This document shows, piece after piece, positions 34,048 through 41,079 of a stretch of 64,000 bases of DNA. The number at the start of each line of letters is the position of its first letter. Within the stretch, counting starts at the first letter, position 1. A model generated the notes under the pieces. That model was given only the letters and a program-made list of their open reading frames with translations. It was not told the DNA's origin and did no database searches. The position numbers and the translations under genes were made by a program. Source of the stretch: Ignavibacteriales bacterium (GTDB lineage Bacteria > Bacteroidota > Ignavibacteria > Ignavibacteriales > Ignavibacteriaceae). Where the stretch lies: assembly GCA_016707585.1 (NCBI GenBank), contig JADJHL010000012.1:372001-436000 (forward strand). The letters are read 5' to 3'.

Positions 34048-34242
34048 CTAAGACTTATCAGATTTTTTTACATCGTCATCAGTCTTTTTGATTTCTTCTT
34101 CAACATCTTTTAAGGACTTTTTGAATTCCTTCATACCTTTGCCCAAACCTTGAGCAAGTTCCGGAATTTTCTTTGCACCAAATAACAAAAGTATAACAAG
34201 TACAATCAGTATTATTTCGCCTGCGCCTAAATTTCCAAACAT
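34048..34242 (-). CDS. tatA: Twin-arginine translocase subunit TatA/E
   Basis: 64 aa. One N-terminal transmembrane helix (ILIVLVILLLFGAKKIPELA, including the FG-x-KK-x-P hinge), an amphipathic helix GLGKGMKEFKKSLKD and an acidic/basic C-terminal tail. This is the pore-forming component of the Tat export machinery. A good RBS, AAAGGTGAT, precedes ATG. It follows purQ by 10 bp on the minus strand. tatC is not in the window. Confidence 0.94.
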   Translation of the reverse strand: MFGNLGAGEIILIVLVILLLFGAKKIPELAQGLGKGMKEFKKSLKDVEEEIKKTDDDVKKSDKS

Positions 34243-34252
34243 AACATCACCT

Positions 34253-34954
34253 TTAGTTTAATATATAATTAGCTATCGATCTAAAAATTTGCTGCCCATC
34301 AGTTCTGCCAAGAGTTGGATCGCAAGCTCTTTCTGGATGCGGCATCATTCCCATTACATTACCGTTTTTGTTAACGATTCCTGCAATGTTTAATTGAGAA
34401 CCATTTGGATTATTTTCATCATTTACATTTCCATCTTCATCAGAATATCTAAAAAGAATTTGCCTGTTAGCTTCAAGTTCTTTTAACAATTCAATATCAG
34501 CAAAATAATTTCCTTCGCCGTGGGCAATAGGAATTTTTAATGCTTTGGTTGCTTCACTTATTTCAGCAGAGAATATTGTTTCTCTGTTTTCAGTTTTAAG
34601 ATAAACATCTTTACAAGCAAACTTAAGGGAATTATTGCGTATCATAACTCCGGGCAACAAACCAGCTTCCAGCAGGATTTGAAAACCATTACAGATTCCG
34701 ATTACAATTCCACCTTTATTTGCAAAGCTGATAACAGAATTCATAATCGGGGAGAATCTTGCAATTGCACCTGTGCGAAGATAATCGCCGTAAGAAAATC
34801 CGCCAGGAAGAAGAATAACACTACTTTGTTTTAAGTCTGTGTCTTTATGCCAGAGAAATTCCACATCATAGTTAAGAACTTTGCGTAAAGAATAATAAGC
34901 ATCGTGATCGCAATTTGAGCCTGGAAAAACTACTACGCCAAACTTTAAGTTCAT
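34253..34954 (-). CDS. purQ: Phosphoribosylformylglycinamidine synthase subunit PurQ
   Basis: 233 aa. Glutaminase subunit of FGAM synthase (PurLQS) in purine synthesis. Class I glutamine amidotransferase features: KFGVVVFPGSNCDHD, LPGGFSYGDYLR, nucleophile Cys in IGICNGFQ, and the His-Glu pair in MMPHPERA. Start codon overlaps the purS stop by 4 bp, which couples the two subunits. purL is not in this window. Confidence 0.96.
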   Translation of the reverse strand: MNLKFGVVVFPGSNCDHDAYYSLRKVLNYDVEFLWHKDTDLKQSSVILLPGGFSYGDYLRTGAIARFSPIMNSVISFANKGGIVIGICNGFQILLEAGLLPGVMIRNNSLKFACKDVYLKTENRETIFSAEISEATKALKIPIAHGEGNYFADIELLKELEANRQILFRYSDEDGNVNDENNPNGSQLNIAGIVNKNGNVMGMMPHPERACDPTLGRTDGQQIFRSIANYILN

Positions 34955-35202
34955 TTTACTTCTTCCAACTTGAACTCAAAATCTTCCATAATGGGATTTG
35001 AGAGAAGCTTTGAGCAGTAAAGATTTACTTCTTTTTCTGCTTCATTACGATCTGAAAGATCAACATCAAACTCAATTAGTTTTCCTATGCGTGTACTTTT
35101 GATGTTGGTAATGCCAAGATGCTTTGCACCTTTTTCAATTGCAACACCTTGTGGATCTAAAATAGACGGTCTGCGTTTTATTAGAACTGTAGCTTTAAAC
35201 AC
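34951..35202 (-). CDS. purS: Phosphoribosylformylglycinamidine synthase subunit PurS
   Basis: 83 aa. Small accessory subunit that links PurQ with PurL for ammonia transfer. The sequence has the family pattern: KATVLIKRRPSILDPQGVAI at the start, KSTRIGKLIEFDVD and the ending YCSKLLSNPIMEDFEF. It lies 3 bp after the pssA stop and overlaps purQ by 4 bp, so it belongs to a single minus-strand transcript that also carries phospholipid genes. Confidence 0.95.
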   Translation of the reverse strand: MFKATVLIKRRPSILDPQGVAIEKGAKHLGITNIKSTRIGKLIEFDVDLSDRNEAEKEVNLYCSKLLSNPIMEDFEFKLEEVK

Positions 35203-35205
35203 TTT

Positions 35206-35925
35206 TTACTCAGGTTTTTTATTTGAGAAATACTTAAAAATCTGACGAAAAATACCAAATGCAATCATGAAAACAAAAATGAAAAACAATCCTTTAACCG
35301 TGAACAGAATCAAAACAACAAGCGCAATAAAATATGCAATGTAAAGTAATGGATTCTTCTTCATTTCATTTAATGAAAACTTGGGCAAAGTATCATACTT
35401 TATTTTACTTACCATAAGAAATGAAACAAGCAAAACCATTGGTATGATAAAAATCTTTAGCTCTTCCGGATATCCATCTTTATAAAAAGATAAGTTGAAG
35501 CAAACTATTACGAGAGCGGCAGAGGGAATTGGCAGCCCTGTAAAATATGATTTATCAAATCCAACAAGCTGAACATTAAATCTTGCTAATCTAAATCCCC
35601 CGGCAATCATTGGAAGCGAACTTATTATAATGCCAAAAACTTCGAATTGGTGAAAGTAGGTTGAGTAAAGTAGAAATGATGGTGCAACACCAAAACTTAC
35701 AACGTCAGAAAGTGAATCGAGTTCAACACCAAGTTCACTGCTGGATTTTGTAAGGCGAGCCATAAAGCCATCGAGAGTATCAAAGATTGCTGCAATAATA
35801 ATAAGCCAACCGGCGTAAGTATAATTACCCTGGCTTGCGCTGATAATCGAAAAAAAACCGCTGAACATGTTCATAGCGGTAAATAAATTCGGTATAACAG
35901 AAGGTGTAATTCTAAATCGATTCAT
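35206..35925 (-). CDS. pssA: CDP-diacylglycerol-serine O-phosphatidyltransferase
   Basis: 239 aa membrane protein with about seven hydrophobic segments. The CDP-alcohol phosphotransferase motif D-G-x2-A-R-x8-G-x3-D-x3-D is exact (from DGFMAR to SLSD, about residues 49-73). N terminus PSVIPNLFTAMNMFSGFFSI is typical of this type II serine transferase. Produces phosphatidylserine for the Psd encoded by the gene just upstream (3 bp gap). Together they make phosphatidylethanolamine. Confidence 0.94.
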   Translation of the reverse strand: MNRFRITPSVIPNLFTAMNMFSGFFSIISASQGNYTYAGWLIIIAAIFDTLDGFMARLTKSSSELGVELDSLSDVVSFGVAPSFLLYSTYFHQFEVFGIIISSLPMIAGGFRLARFNVQLVGFDKSYFTGLPIPSAALVIVCFNLSFYKDGYPEELKIFIIPMVLLVSFLMVSKIKYDTLPKFSLNEMKKNPLLYIAYFIALVVLILFTVKGLFFIFVFMIAFGIFRQIFKYFSNKKPE

Positions 35926-35928
35926 TCA

Positions 35929-36573
35929 CTAATATTCAAAAAGAATTGTTTCGCCTGCAGTAACGTTGTCGTCTTTTTTTACTTTTACCTGCCACTGCTC
36001 GGGAACAATAATATCAACACGACTTCCAAATTTAATCATACCGAATCGATTTCCAATGTTTACAGAATCTCCGACTTTGAGATCACTTACAATTCTTCTG
36101 GCAACAAATCCAGCTATTTGAGTGAAGAAAACTTTTCCATCGGGACTTGTAATTCCAATTTCATTTCTTTCATTTCGTTCAGATGCCTTATCTTCAAAGG
36201 CTGCGAGATATTCACCTTGAATATATTTTACATATTCTACTTTACCGGAAATCGGAATTCTGTTTACGTGAACATTTAGCGGAGACATAAATATCGAAAC
36301 TAATTTTGCTTTACCGTTTATGAACTTTTCATCTATAACATCTTTAACAAATAAAATTCTTCCATCAGCAGGAGAGACAACTACGTTTGATTTGTTTGGA
36401 ACTCTGCGTTCAGGATCGCGAAAAAAGTTTAGTGTAAAGACGACAAGAAATGCAGAAAGTAATAAGAGAGGAACACGGATAAAATTATTATCTAAGAAAA
36501 TACTGATTGCAATTAGGACAAAAACAACGATGAATACTATCCCCATTGTATTATAGCCGTATTTGGTAAACAT
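35929..36573 (-). CDS. psd: Phosphatidylserine decarboxylase (short type)
   Basis: 214 aa. Pyruvoyl enzyme converting phosphatidylserine to phosphatidylethanolamine. Two membrane helices at the N terminus (MGIVFIVVFVLIAISIFL), then RDPERRVPN, VVSPADGRILFV, the catalytic-His region MSPLNVHVNRIPISG and the self-cleavage site KFGSRVDIIVP near the C terminus, where cleavage between Gly and Ser makes the pyruvoyl alpha chain. Length fits the short Psd-A subtype. Overlaps the PurC-like stop by one base and precedes pssA by 3 bp. Confidence 0.94.
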   Translation of the reverse strand: MFTKYGYNTMGIVFIVVFVLIAISIFLDNNFIRVPLLLLSAFLVVFTLNFFRDPERRVPNKSNVVVSPADGRILFVKDVIDEKFINGKAKLVSIFMSPLNVHVNRIPISGKVEYVKYIQGEYLAAFEDKASERNERNEIGITSPDGKVFFTQIAGFVARRIVSDLKVGDSVNIGNRFGMIKFGSRVDIIVPEQWQVKVKKDDNVTAGETILFEY

Positions 36574-37253
36574 TATTTTACACTCGCTATACTAAAAAGA
36601 TGTTCGGTATATTTTTTTATTTCTGTTGGCGTAGAAAGTTTGTAAGGATTTGTCCATTTAACAGATTCATCTTTTGGGAAAATTTTAATGCTAGCTGGTG
36701 AAAAATCACCAACCAGAAAAACTTTATCTTCAAGTTTTCCAAAGTGGCAGCAAATTTCAGCAAGTATTTCATTTCTTCTATCAAAAAAAGATTTTAATAC
36801 TGCATTTATTTTTGAACAAATTCTTGTAATCAATTTCATATCATCCGGATTACATAAATCAAATGCAATTAAATGGCTTTCACTTATCAAACTTTCTTTA
36901 CCACAGCCATAATGAAATTCAAAAACAGGTAATGATAACTCAGCACCTTCTTTCATTCCAAAGATTTTTGCATTTCTTTTATCAGCACTATTTAAGATTT
37001 TAACTCTAAAAGAATATTCCTGGTAAATAGAAAACTTTAAAGAATTCTCACCATCTTTTCTTAAAAAAGCTGTTGGGATGTGATACTCTTTTAAGTAATC
37101 GAAGAAAAAAGCATTTGTTAAAGCAACTTTTTTTCCTAAATCTTTAACCTTTGCTTTTTTACCATCGCCATTTGAATAATTATCAAGATACTCTATCAGT
37201 TGATAATTACCTTCATCAAATGGAATATTGTTATGTTTTAAAGTTTCTACCAT
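36573..37253 (-). CDS. Divergent PurC-like (SAICAR synthase family) protein
   Basis: 226 aa, close to PurC length, and plainly PurC-related: SNGDG, ALTNAFFFDYLKEYHIPTAFL, the FRVKIL strand, LSLPVFEFHYG, INAVLKSFF and KVFLVGDFSPASIKIFP align in order. But the key residues differ. The N-terminal ATP-binding GK(A/T)K is LKHN; RNRAAGS is LNSADKR; the substrate motif DEFSPDxxRLWD is GDFSPASIKIFP; K-L-E-F-G is C-C-H-F-G. It may therefore be inactive, or act on something else. Neighbours purS and purQ fit a purine origin. Divergent from ybaB. Confidence 0.7.
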   Translation of the reverse strand: MVETLKHNNIPFDEGNYQLIEYLDNYSNGDGKKAKVKDLGKKVALTNAFFFDYLKEYHIPTAFLRKDGENSLKFSIYQEYSFRVKILNSADKRNAKIFGMKEGAELSLPVFEFHYGCGKESLISESHLIAFDLCNPDDMKLITRICSKINAVLKSFFDRRNEILAEICCHFGKLEDKVFLVGDFSPASIKIFPKDESVKWTNPYKLSTPTEIKKYTEHLFSIASVK

Positions 37254-37334
37254 TAAGCCTCTACCTTGGTTTTACTTAGGAAATTTCAGGGCAGAAATTA
37301 GGTATATTAAATGTATAAAGTCAATCGATTATAT

Positions 37335-37342
37335 TATATTTG
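37335..37342 (+). promoter_or_regulatory. Possible -7 element of the ybaB-recR promoter
   Basis: TATATTTG fits the Bacteroidota -7 consensus TAnnTTTG. No clear TTG lies at the expected -33 distance. It is 43 bp before the ybaB ATG in the gap between divergent operons. Confidence 0.3.
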
Positions 37343-37384
37343 GCTTCAAAAAAATAGAAAAATCAAATAAAATAGGAGTGTTTT

Positions 37385-37711
37385 ATGAAGGGCGGAATGC
37401 AAGGAATGTTGAAACAAGTGCAAAAAATGCAAGCTGAGATGCAGCGTGTGCAAGGTGAGCTTGGAAATTTGACTGTTACAGAAGAAGCTGGCGGTGGAAT
37501 GATTAAAGCAAAAGCTAACGGAATGAAAGAATTGATTTCTTTAGAGATTGATCCTCAAGTAATTAATGCAGATGAAAAAGAAATTTTAGAAGATTTGGTA
37601 GTTGCAGCAGTAAATAAAGCATTACAATCCGCAAACAAAATGGCTGAGGATGAAATGGCAAAAGTTACAAAGGGAATGATTCCTCCAGGCTTAAATATTC
37701 CGGGATTTTAA
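37385..37711 (+). CDS. YbaB/EbfC-family nucleoid-associated protein
   Basis: 108 aa DNA-binding protein. GGMQGMLKQVQKMQAEMQRVQ is the family's first helix and coiled-coil segment; then TVTEEAGGGMIKAKANG, LISLEIDPQV and a C-terminal helix, ending GLNIPGF. It has an excellent RBS, AGGAG at 37374-37378, six bases from ATG. It is immediately followed by recR, the usual order (dnaX-ybaB-recR), although dnaX is not in front here. Confidence 0.94.
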   Translation: MKGGMQGMLKQVQKMQAEMQRVQGELGNLTVTEEAGGGMIKAKANGMKELISLEIDPQVINADEKEILEDLVVAAVNKALQSANKMAEDEMAKVTKGMIPPGLNIPGF

Positions 37712-38308
37712 GTGCAAATAGCTGAACCACTTTTAATAGCGATTGAAGAGTTAAGTAAACTTCCTGGAATTGGAAGAAAGACTGCTCAAAGATTGGCTTT
37801 GCACATTTTAAAAACTGAGCAGGATTCTGTTAATAAACTTGTAAAATCAATAATGGATTTAAAAACAAAATTACATTTTTGTAAAAGATGTTTTAATCTT
37901 ACAGAAGAAGATTTGTGTGAGATTTGTAAAAGTGTTAAACGTGATGTAACAAAAATTTGCGTTGTTGAAGAAGCAAGTGATGTTATCGCAATAGAAAAAA
38001 CAAATGAGTATAATGGTCTTTATCATGTGCTTGGCGGTGTGCTTTCCCCACTTTCAGGAATAAGTGCACACGATTTAAAGATAAAAGAGCTTTTGTTAAG
38101 ATTTGAAAATGAAAATATATCAGAAATAATTCTTGCCTTAAATCCTGATACCGAAGGAGAAACTACTTCACTTTATCTTGCAAAACTTATCAAACCCTTA
38201 AATGTTAAGGTTACAAGAATAGCTCGAGGAATTCCTATTGGCGGTGATTTGGAGTTTGCAGATGAAGCAACAATTGGCCGGGCAATGCTAAACAGAATGG
38301 ATTTATGA
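37712..38308 (+). CDS. recR: Recombination protein RecR
   Basis: 198 aa. Works with RecO and RecF to load RecA at gaps. N-terminal helix-hairpin-helix (LSKLPGIGRKTAQRLALHIL), then the C4 zinc finger FCKRCFNLTEEDLCEIC, then a Toprim domain (ICVVEEASDVIAIEKTN, LGGVLSPLSGI, LALNPDTEGETTSLYL) and the C-terminal ARGIPIGGDLEFADEATIGRA. GTG start directly after the ybaB stop. Its stop overlaps the methyltransferase ATG. Confidence 0.97.
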   Translation: MQIAEPLLIAIEELSKLPGIGRKTAQRLALHILKTEQDSVNKLVKSIMDLKTKLHFCKRCFNLTEEDLCEICKSVKRDVTKICVVEEASDVIAIEKTNEYNGLYHVLGGVLSPLSGISAHDLKIKELLLRFENENISEIILALNPDTEGETTSLYLAKLIKPLNVKVTRIARGIPIGGDLEFADEATIGRAMLNRMDL

Positions 38309-39042
38309 AATCTGAATGGTTTAAAGATTGGTTTAATACACAGGAATATTTAAATGTTTATCAGCATAGAAATGAAAATGATGCAGAAAAACATATCAAA
38401 CTAATTTTTAATAATGTTAAAGTTTTTCCTGGTTTTAATGTTTTAGATATGGCTTGCGGGGCTGGAAGACACGCGATTTTATTGGCGAAAAAAGGTTTAA
38501 GTGTAACTGCAGTTGATTTAAGTGAAAATCTTTTATCAATCGCAAAACAAACTGCTGAAAAAGAAAACTTAATTATTCATTTTGTTCATTCAGATATTCG
38601 GGATTTTAGATCAACCATTAGGTTTGATTTGGTACTAAATCTTTTTACAAGTTTCGGATATTTTGAAACAGATGAAGAAAACATTGCTACGTTACAAAAA
38701 GCTTATGATCTTTTAGAAGTTGATGGATACTTCGTACTTGATTTTTTTAATTCATACTTTCTTAAACAAAACTTAGTTGAGATTACTGAAGAAAATATTA
38801 ATGATGCTAAGATTCATCAATTCAGAAAAATTAAGAATGATCGAATAACAAAAAAAATTGTTATCACTAAAGATGGTGAAATAAGCACTTATGAGGAATC
38901 TGTTAGAATGTTTTCAAAAGATGAGTTAGTAAGTGCACTAACGAAAATTGGATTTGATATTTACAAAACATTTGGTGATTTTCTTGGTAAAGAATTTGAT
39001 AAACTTAGTTCACCAAGACTGATTTTGATTTGCAAGAAATGA
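38305..39042 (+). CDS. Class I SAM-dependent methyltransferase
   Basis: 245 aa. The SAM-binding motif I is VLDMACGAGRHAILLAKKG, followed by the acidic residue in AVDLSENLL, then FVHSDIRDF and FDLVLNLFTSFGYF (motif IV/post-II). A C-terminal strand region follows (SPRLILICKK). Substrate is not predictable. Overlaps recR by 4 bp, and its stop overlaps the start of the next lipoprotein gene, so it is in the same operon. Confidence 0.88.
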   Translation: MKSEWFKDWFNTQEYLNVYQHRNENDAEKHIKLIFNNVKVFPGFNVLDMACGAGRHAILLAKKGLSVTAVDLSENLLSIAKQTAEKENLIIHFVHSDIRDFRSTIRFDLVLNLFTSFGYFETDEENIATLQKAYDLLEVDGYFVLDFFNSYFLKQNLVEITEENINDAKIHQFRKIKNDRITKKIVITKDGEISTYEESVRMFSKDELVSALTKIGFDIYKTFGDFLGKEFDKLSSPRLILICKK

Positions 39043-39617
39043 AAAAAATATATTTTATAATGTCTTTAACTTTTTTAGCAACTTCTTGTGATTTATTTAC
39101 AACAAGAGAAGCTGAAAATCCAAATCAAAATCGTTCAAATTTCCAAACTCCATTTTCTGCAAGAATAGTAATTGAAAACCTAAAATATTCTTTAGCTGAT
39201 AAAAATGTTCAGAACTATGTTGCTTGTTTTGTGGATACTTTATTTGCTTCTAAACCATATTTGTTTTCAGCATCAAGTGAGGCAATGTCACTTTATCAAA
39301 TGCAAGGTTGGGGAATAGTTGAAGAAAATGGTTACTTAAATTCTGTTGTAAATAAAGTTCCAAAAGATTTTTCCTTGACTTTAAGTTTGTCAGATACAGT
39401 TTACAGTAGTCTTGGTGGTGATTCTATTATTTACTCTGCAACTTATTCATTAAATGTTCCATTTGAATCTGGTGAAACAAATCCGAGAAATTATGGCGGA
39501 AACTTAGAACTAAAAATGTTACGAGATTCAAGATCCGAATGGGTAATCTATTTTTGGAAAGATACCAAAAGCCAAACTTTGCCAAGCTGGAGCGAATTAA
39601 AAGGAAGTTTCTATTAA
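39039..39617 (+). CDS. Lipoprotein, first of a tandem pair
   Basis: 192 aa. ATG at 39039 overlaps the previous TGA (ATGA); an upstream TTG at 39030 is less likely because it breaks the signal peptide. Lipobox FLATSC. The mature part begins near NQNRSNFQTPFSARIVIENLKYSLADKN, followed by VACFVDTLF and MLRDSRSEWVIYFWKD. The motif NLKYS...D is shared with the next protein (NLKYAYTFKDT), as is the D-x-x-SE-x-W-x-I ending. The fold is probably a small NTF2/cystatin-like alpha-beta domain. Function unknown. Confidence 0.75.
   Translation: MKKIYFIMSLTFLATSCDLFTTREAENPNQNRSNFQTPFSARIVIENLKYSLADKNVQNYVACFVDTLFASKPYLFSASSEAMSLYQMQGWGIVEENGYLNSVVNKVPKDFSLTLSLSDTVYSSLGGDSIIYSATYSLNVPFESGETNPRNYGGNLELKMLRDSRSEWVIYFWKDTKSQTLPSWSELKGSFY
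39601..39607 (+). promoter_or_regulatory. Shine-Dalgarno AAGGAAG for an AUU start
   Basis: AAGGAAG sits inside the last codons of the upstream lipoprotein gene, with five bases between it and ATT at 39613. It supports initiation at that non-standard codon because no ATG, GTG or TTG occurs nearby in the frame. Confidence 0.6.
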
Positions 39618-40125
39618 AAGATATTTTATCATATCCTCCTTAATTGGAATTATTTTATTTGGATGCACAAATCCATTTGCCCCAAAGCTGGATACAAATC
39701 CAGATAGCAATAGTAGTTTAATCTCTGATCAAAAAAATATTGAGGGCGTTTTTCAAAATCTTAAATATGCTTATACATTTAAAGACACTTTAATTTATGG
39801 CGGTTTACTTACTTCAGATTTTACATTTACATATCATGATTATGATCAGGGGTTTGATAAAACCTGGGGAAGAGATGAAGAAATGTCTTCTGCTTACGGA
39901 TTATTTTCAAATATTCAAATGTTAGATTTAACCTGGAATAATATAATTTTAAGTACGCAGCAAGATTCTTTAACATCAAACATTATCAGAAGTTTTAATC
40001 TTAGAATTACTTTTAATCCAACTGATGTTGTAACGGTTGATGGCAGAGTTAATCTTACTTTGCATAAAGATATTGTTTCAGAAAAATGGCAAATCAATCG
40101 ATGGATTGATGAATCTAACTTCTAA
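39613..40125 (+). CDS. Lipoprotein, second of a tandem pair, apparent AUU start
   Basis: 170 aa when read from ATT at 39613, which overlaps the TAA stop of the upstream gene (ATTAA). The product begins (I/M)KRYFIISSLIGIILFGC, a perfect lipoprotein signal peptide with lipobox LFGC, followed by TNPFAPKLDTNPD. An in-frame TAA at 39598 precludes a more upstream start, and the first standard start codon, ATG at 39883, would delete the signal peptide and half the domain. Similar to the preceding lipoprotein (NLKYAYTFKDT, SEKWQINRWIDES). Co-transcribed with it and with ftsX, 15 bp downstream. Confidence 0.75.
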   Translation: MKRYFIISSLIGIILFGCTNPFAPKLDTNPDSNSSLISDQKNIEGVFQNLKYAYTFKDTLIYGGLLTSDFTFTYHDYDQGFDKTWGRDEEMSSAYGLFSNIQMLDLTWNNIILSTQQDSLTSNIIRSFNLRITFNPTDVVTVDGRVNLTLHKDIVSEKWQINRWIDESNF

Positions 40126-40140
40126 AAGAAATTTTTATTT

Positions 40141-41004
40141 ATGATTTTATTCTGGTTAAAAGAAGCATTTAAATTAATTGGTAGAAGTAAATTTTCATTT
40201 TTACTTGTACTAATTTCAATTACACTTTCTGTTTTATTAACAACAGTTTCATTTTTTATAATTAGATTTTCAAATCACTTTGAGGCCCAGGTAAAAAATA
40301 ATATTGTTATTAGCGTTTTTCTTAAAGATGATATTGAGCAAGCAGAGATTGAAAATATTAAATCTGAATTATCTCAACTAAATTATTTGAGTTCAGCAGA
40401 ATATATAAGCAAAGAAATGGCTGTAGATATTTTTATCAAAGAAACTGGTGATGATTTTAGAAAAATTCTGGATTACAATCCTTTACCAGCTTCGTTTAAT
40501 CTAAAACTAAAAAGTGATTACGCTAATTCTGTATCAATTAAAAAAATAATCAAAAATCTTTCTACCTATAATTGGGTTGAGTCAGTTGTTTTCAGGCAGG
40601 ATTTTTATCAAAAGATTTTAAGTTATATCGATCAAGCGAAGATCTATATTTTTGCGATAACAGGATTAATATTTTTAGTATCATTATATCTAGTTTATAG
40701 TACGGTAAGATTAATTTTTAATTCAAAATACTCAGAATTAGAGACAATGAAGTTTGTTGGGGCTAAACTATCAACTATCAAAATGCCAATTATTTTAAAT
40801 ATAACATTTACCGGGCTACTTGCCGGATTTATTTCGTTAGCGATAGTATGGGTAGCTTATTACAATATTAGGATGTATTTGGTATCAATCGACCAGATAA
40901 TTGCAAATAAACTTGAATTTTTATTTTTGCTTATTTCTCTTGGGCCAATTATTGGGATGCTGGTAACAATATTATCACTAAGAAAAATTTCATTAAAGAT
41001 ATAG
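40141..41004 (+). CDS. ftsX: Cell division ABC-transporter permease FtsX
   Basis: 287 aa. FtsX topology: a cytoplasmic N terminus then TM1 (FLLVLISITLSVLLTTVSFF), a large periplasmic domain (ISVFLKDDIEQAEIENI, YISKEMAVDIFIKETGDD, NPLPASFNLKL), then three TM helices around residues 175-280 with KYSELETMKFVGA in the cytoplasmic loop. With the ATPase FtsE it activates cell-wall hydrolases at the septum. No ftsE lies in this window, which is unusual since the two are mostly adjacent. Confidence 0.9.
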   Translation: MILFWLKEAFKLIGRSKFSFLLVLISITLSVLLTTVSFFIIRFSNHFEAQVKNNIVISVFLKDDIEQAEIENIKSELSQLNYLSSAEYISKEMAVDIFIKETGDDFRKILDYNPLPASFNLKLKSDYANSVSIKKIIKNLSTYNWVESVVFRQDFYQKILSYIDQAKIYIFAITGLIFLVSLYLVYSTVRLIFNSKYSELETMKFVGAKLSTIKMPIILNITFTGLLAGFISLAIVWVAYYNIRMYLVSIDQIIANKLEFLFLLISLGPIIGMLVTILSLRKISLKI

Positions 41005-41044
41005 ATTGATTAAATTCACTCTTCTATAATTATAATTGAATCAT

Positions 41045-41052
41045 TAACTTTG
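41045..41052 (+). promoter_or_regulatory. Possible -7 element for the polysaccharide locus
   Basis: TAACTTTG matches TAnnTTTG, 27 bp before the SLBB-gene TTG start. The -33 TTG is not at the usual distance, so support is limited to this element and to its position in the 75-bp gap after ftsX. Confidence 0.35.
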
Positions 41053-41079
41053 TAACACTTAAACAATTTTGGTTAAAGC

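Noticed and set aside
39883..40125. 80-aa protein starting at ATG 39883
   Set aside because: It is the C-terminal part of the 170-aa lipoprotein that starts at ATT 39613.
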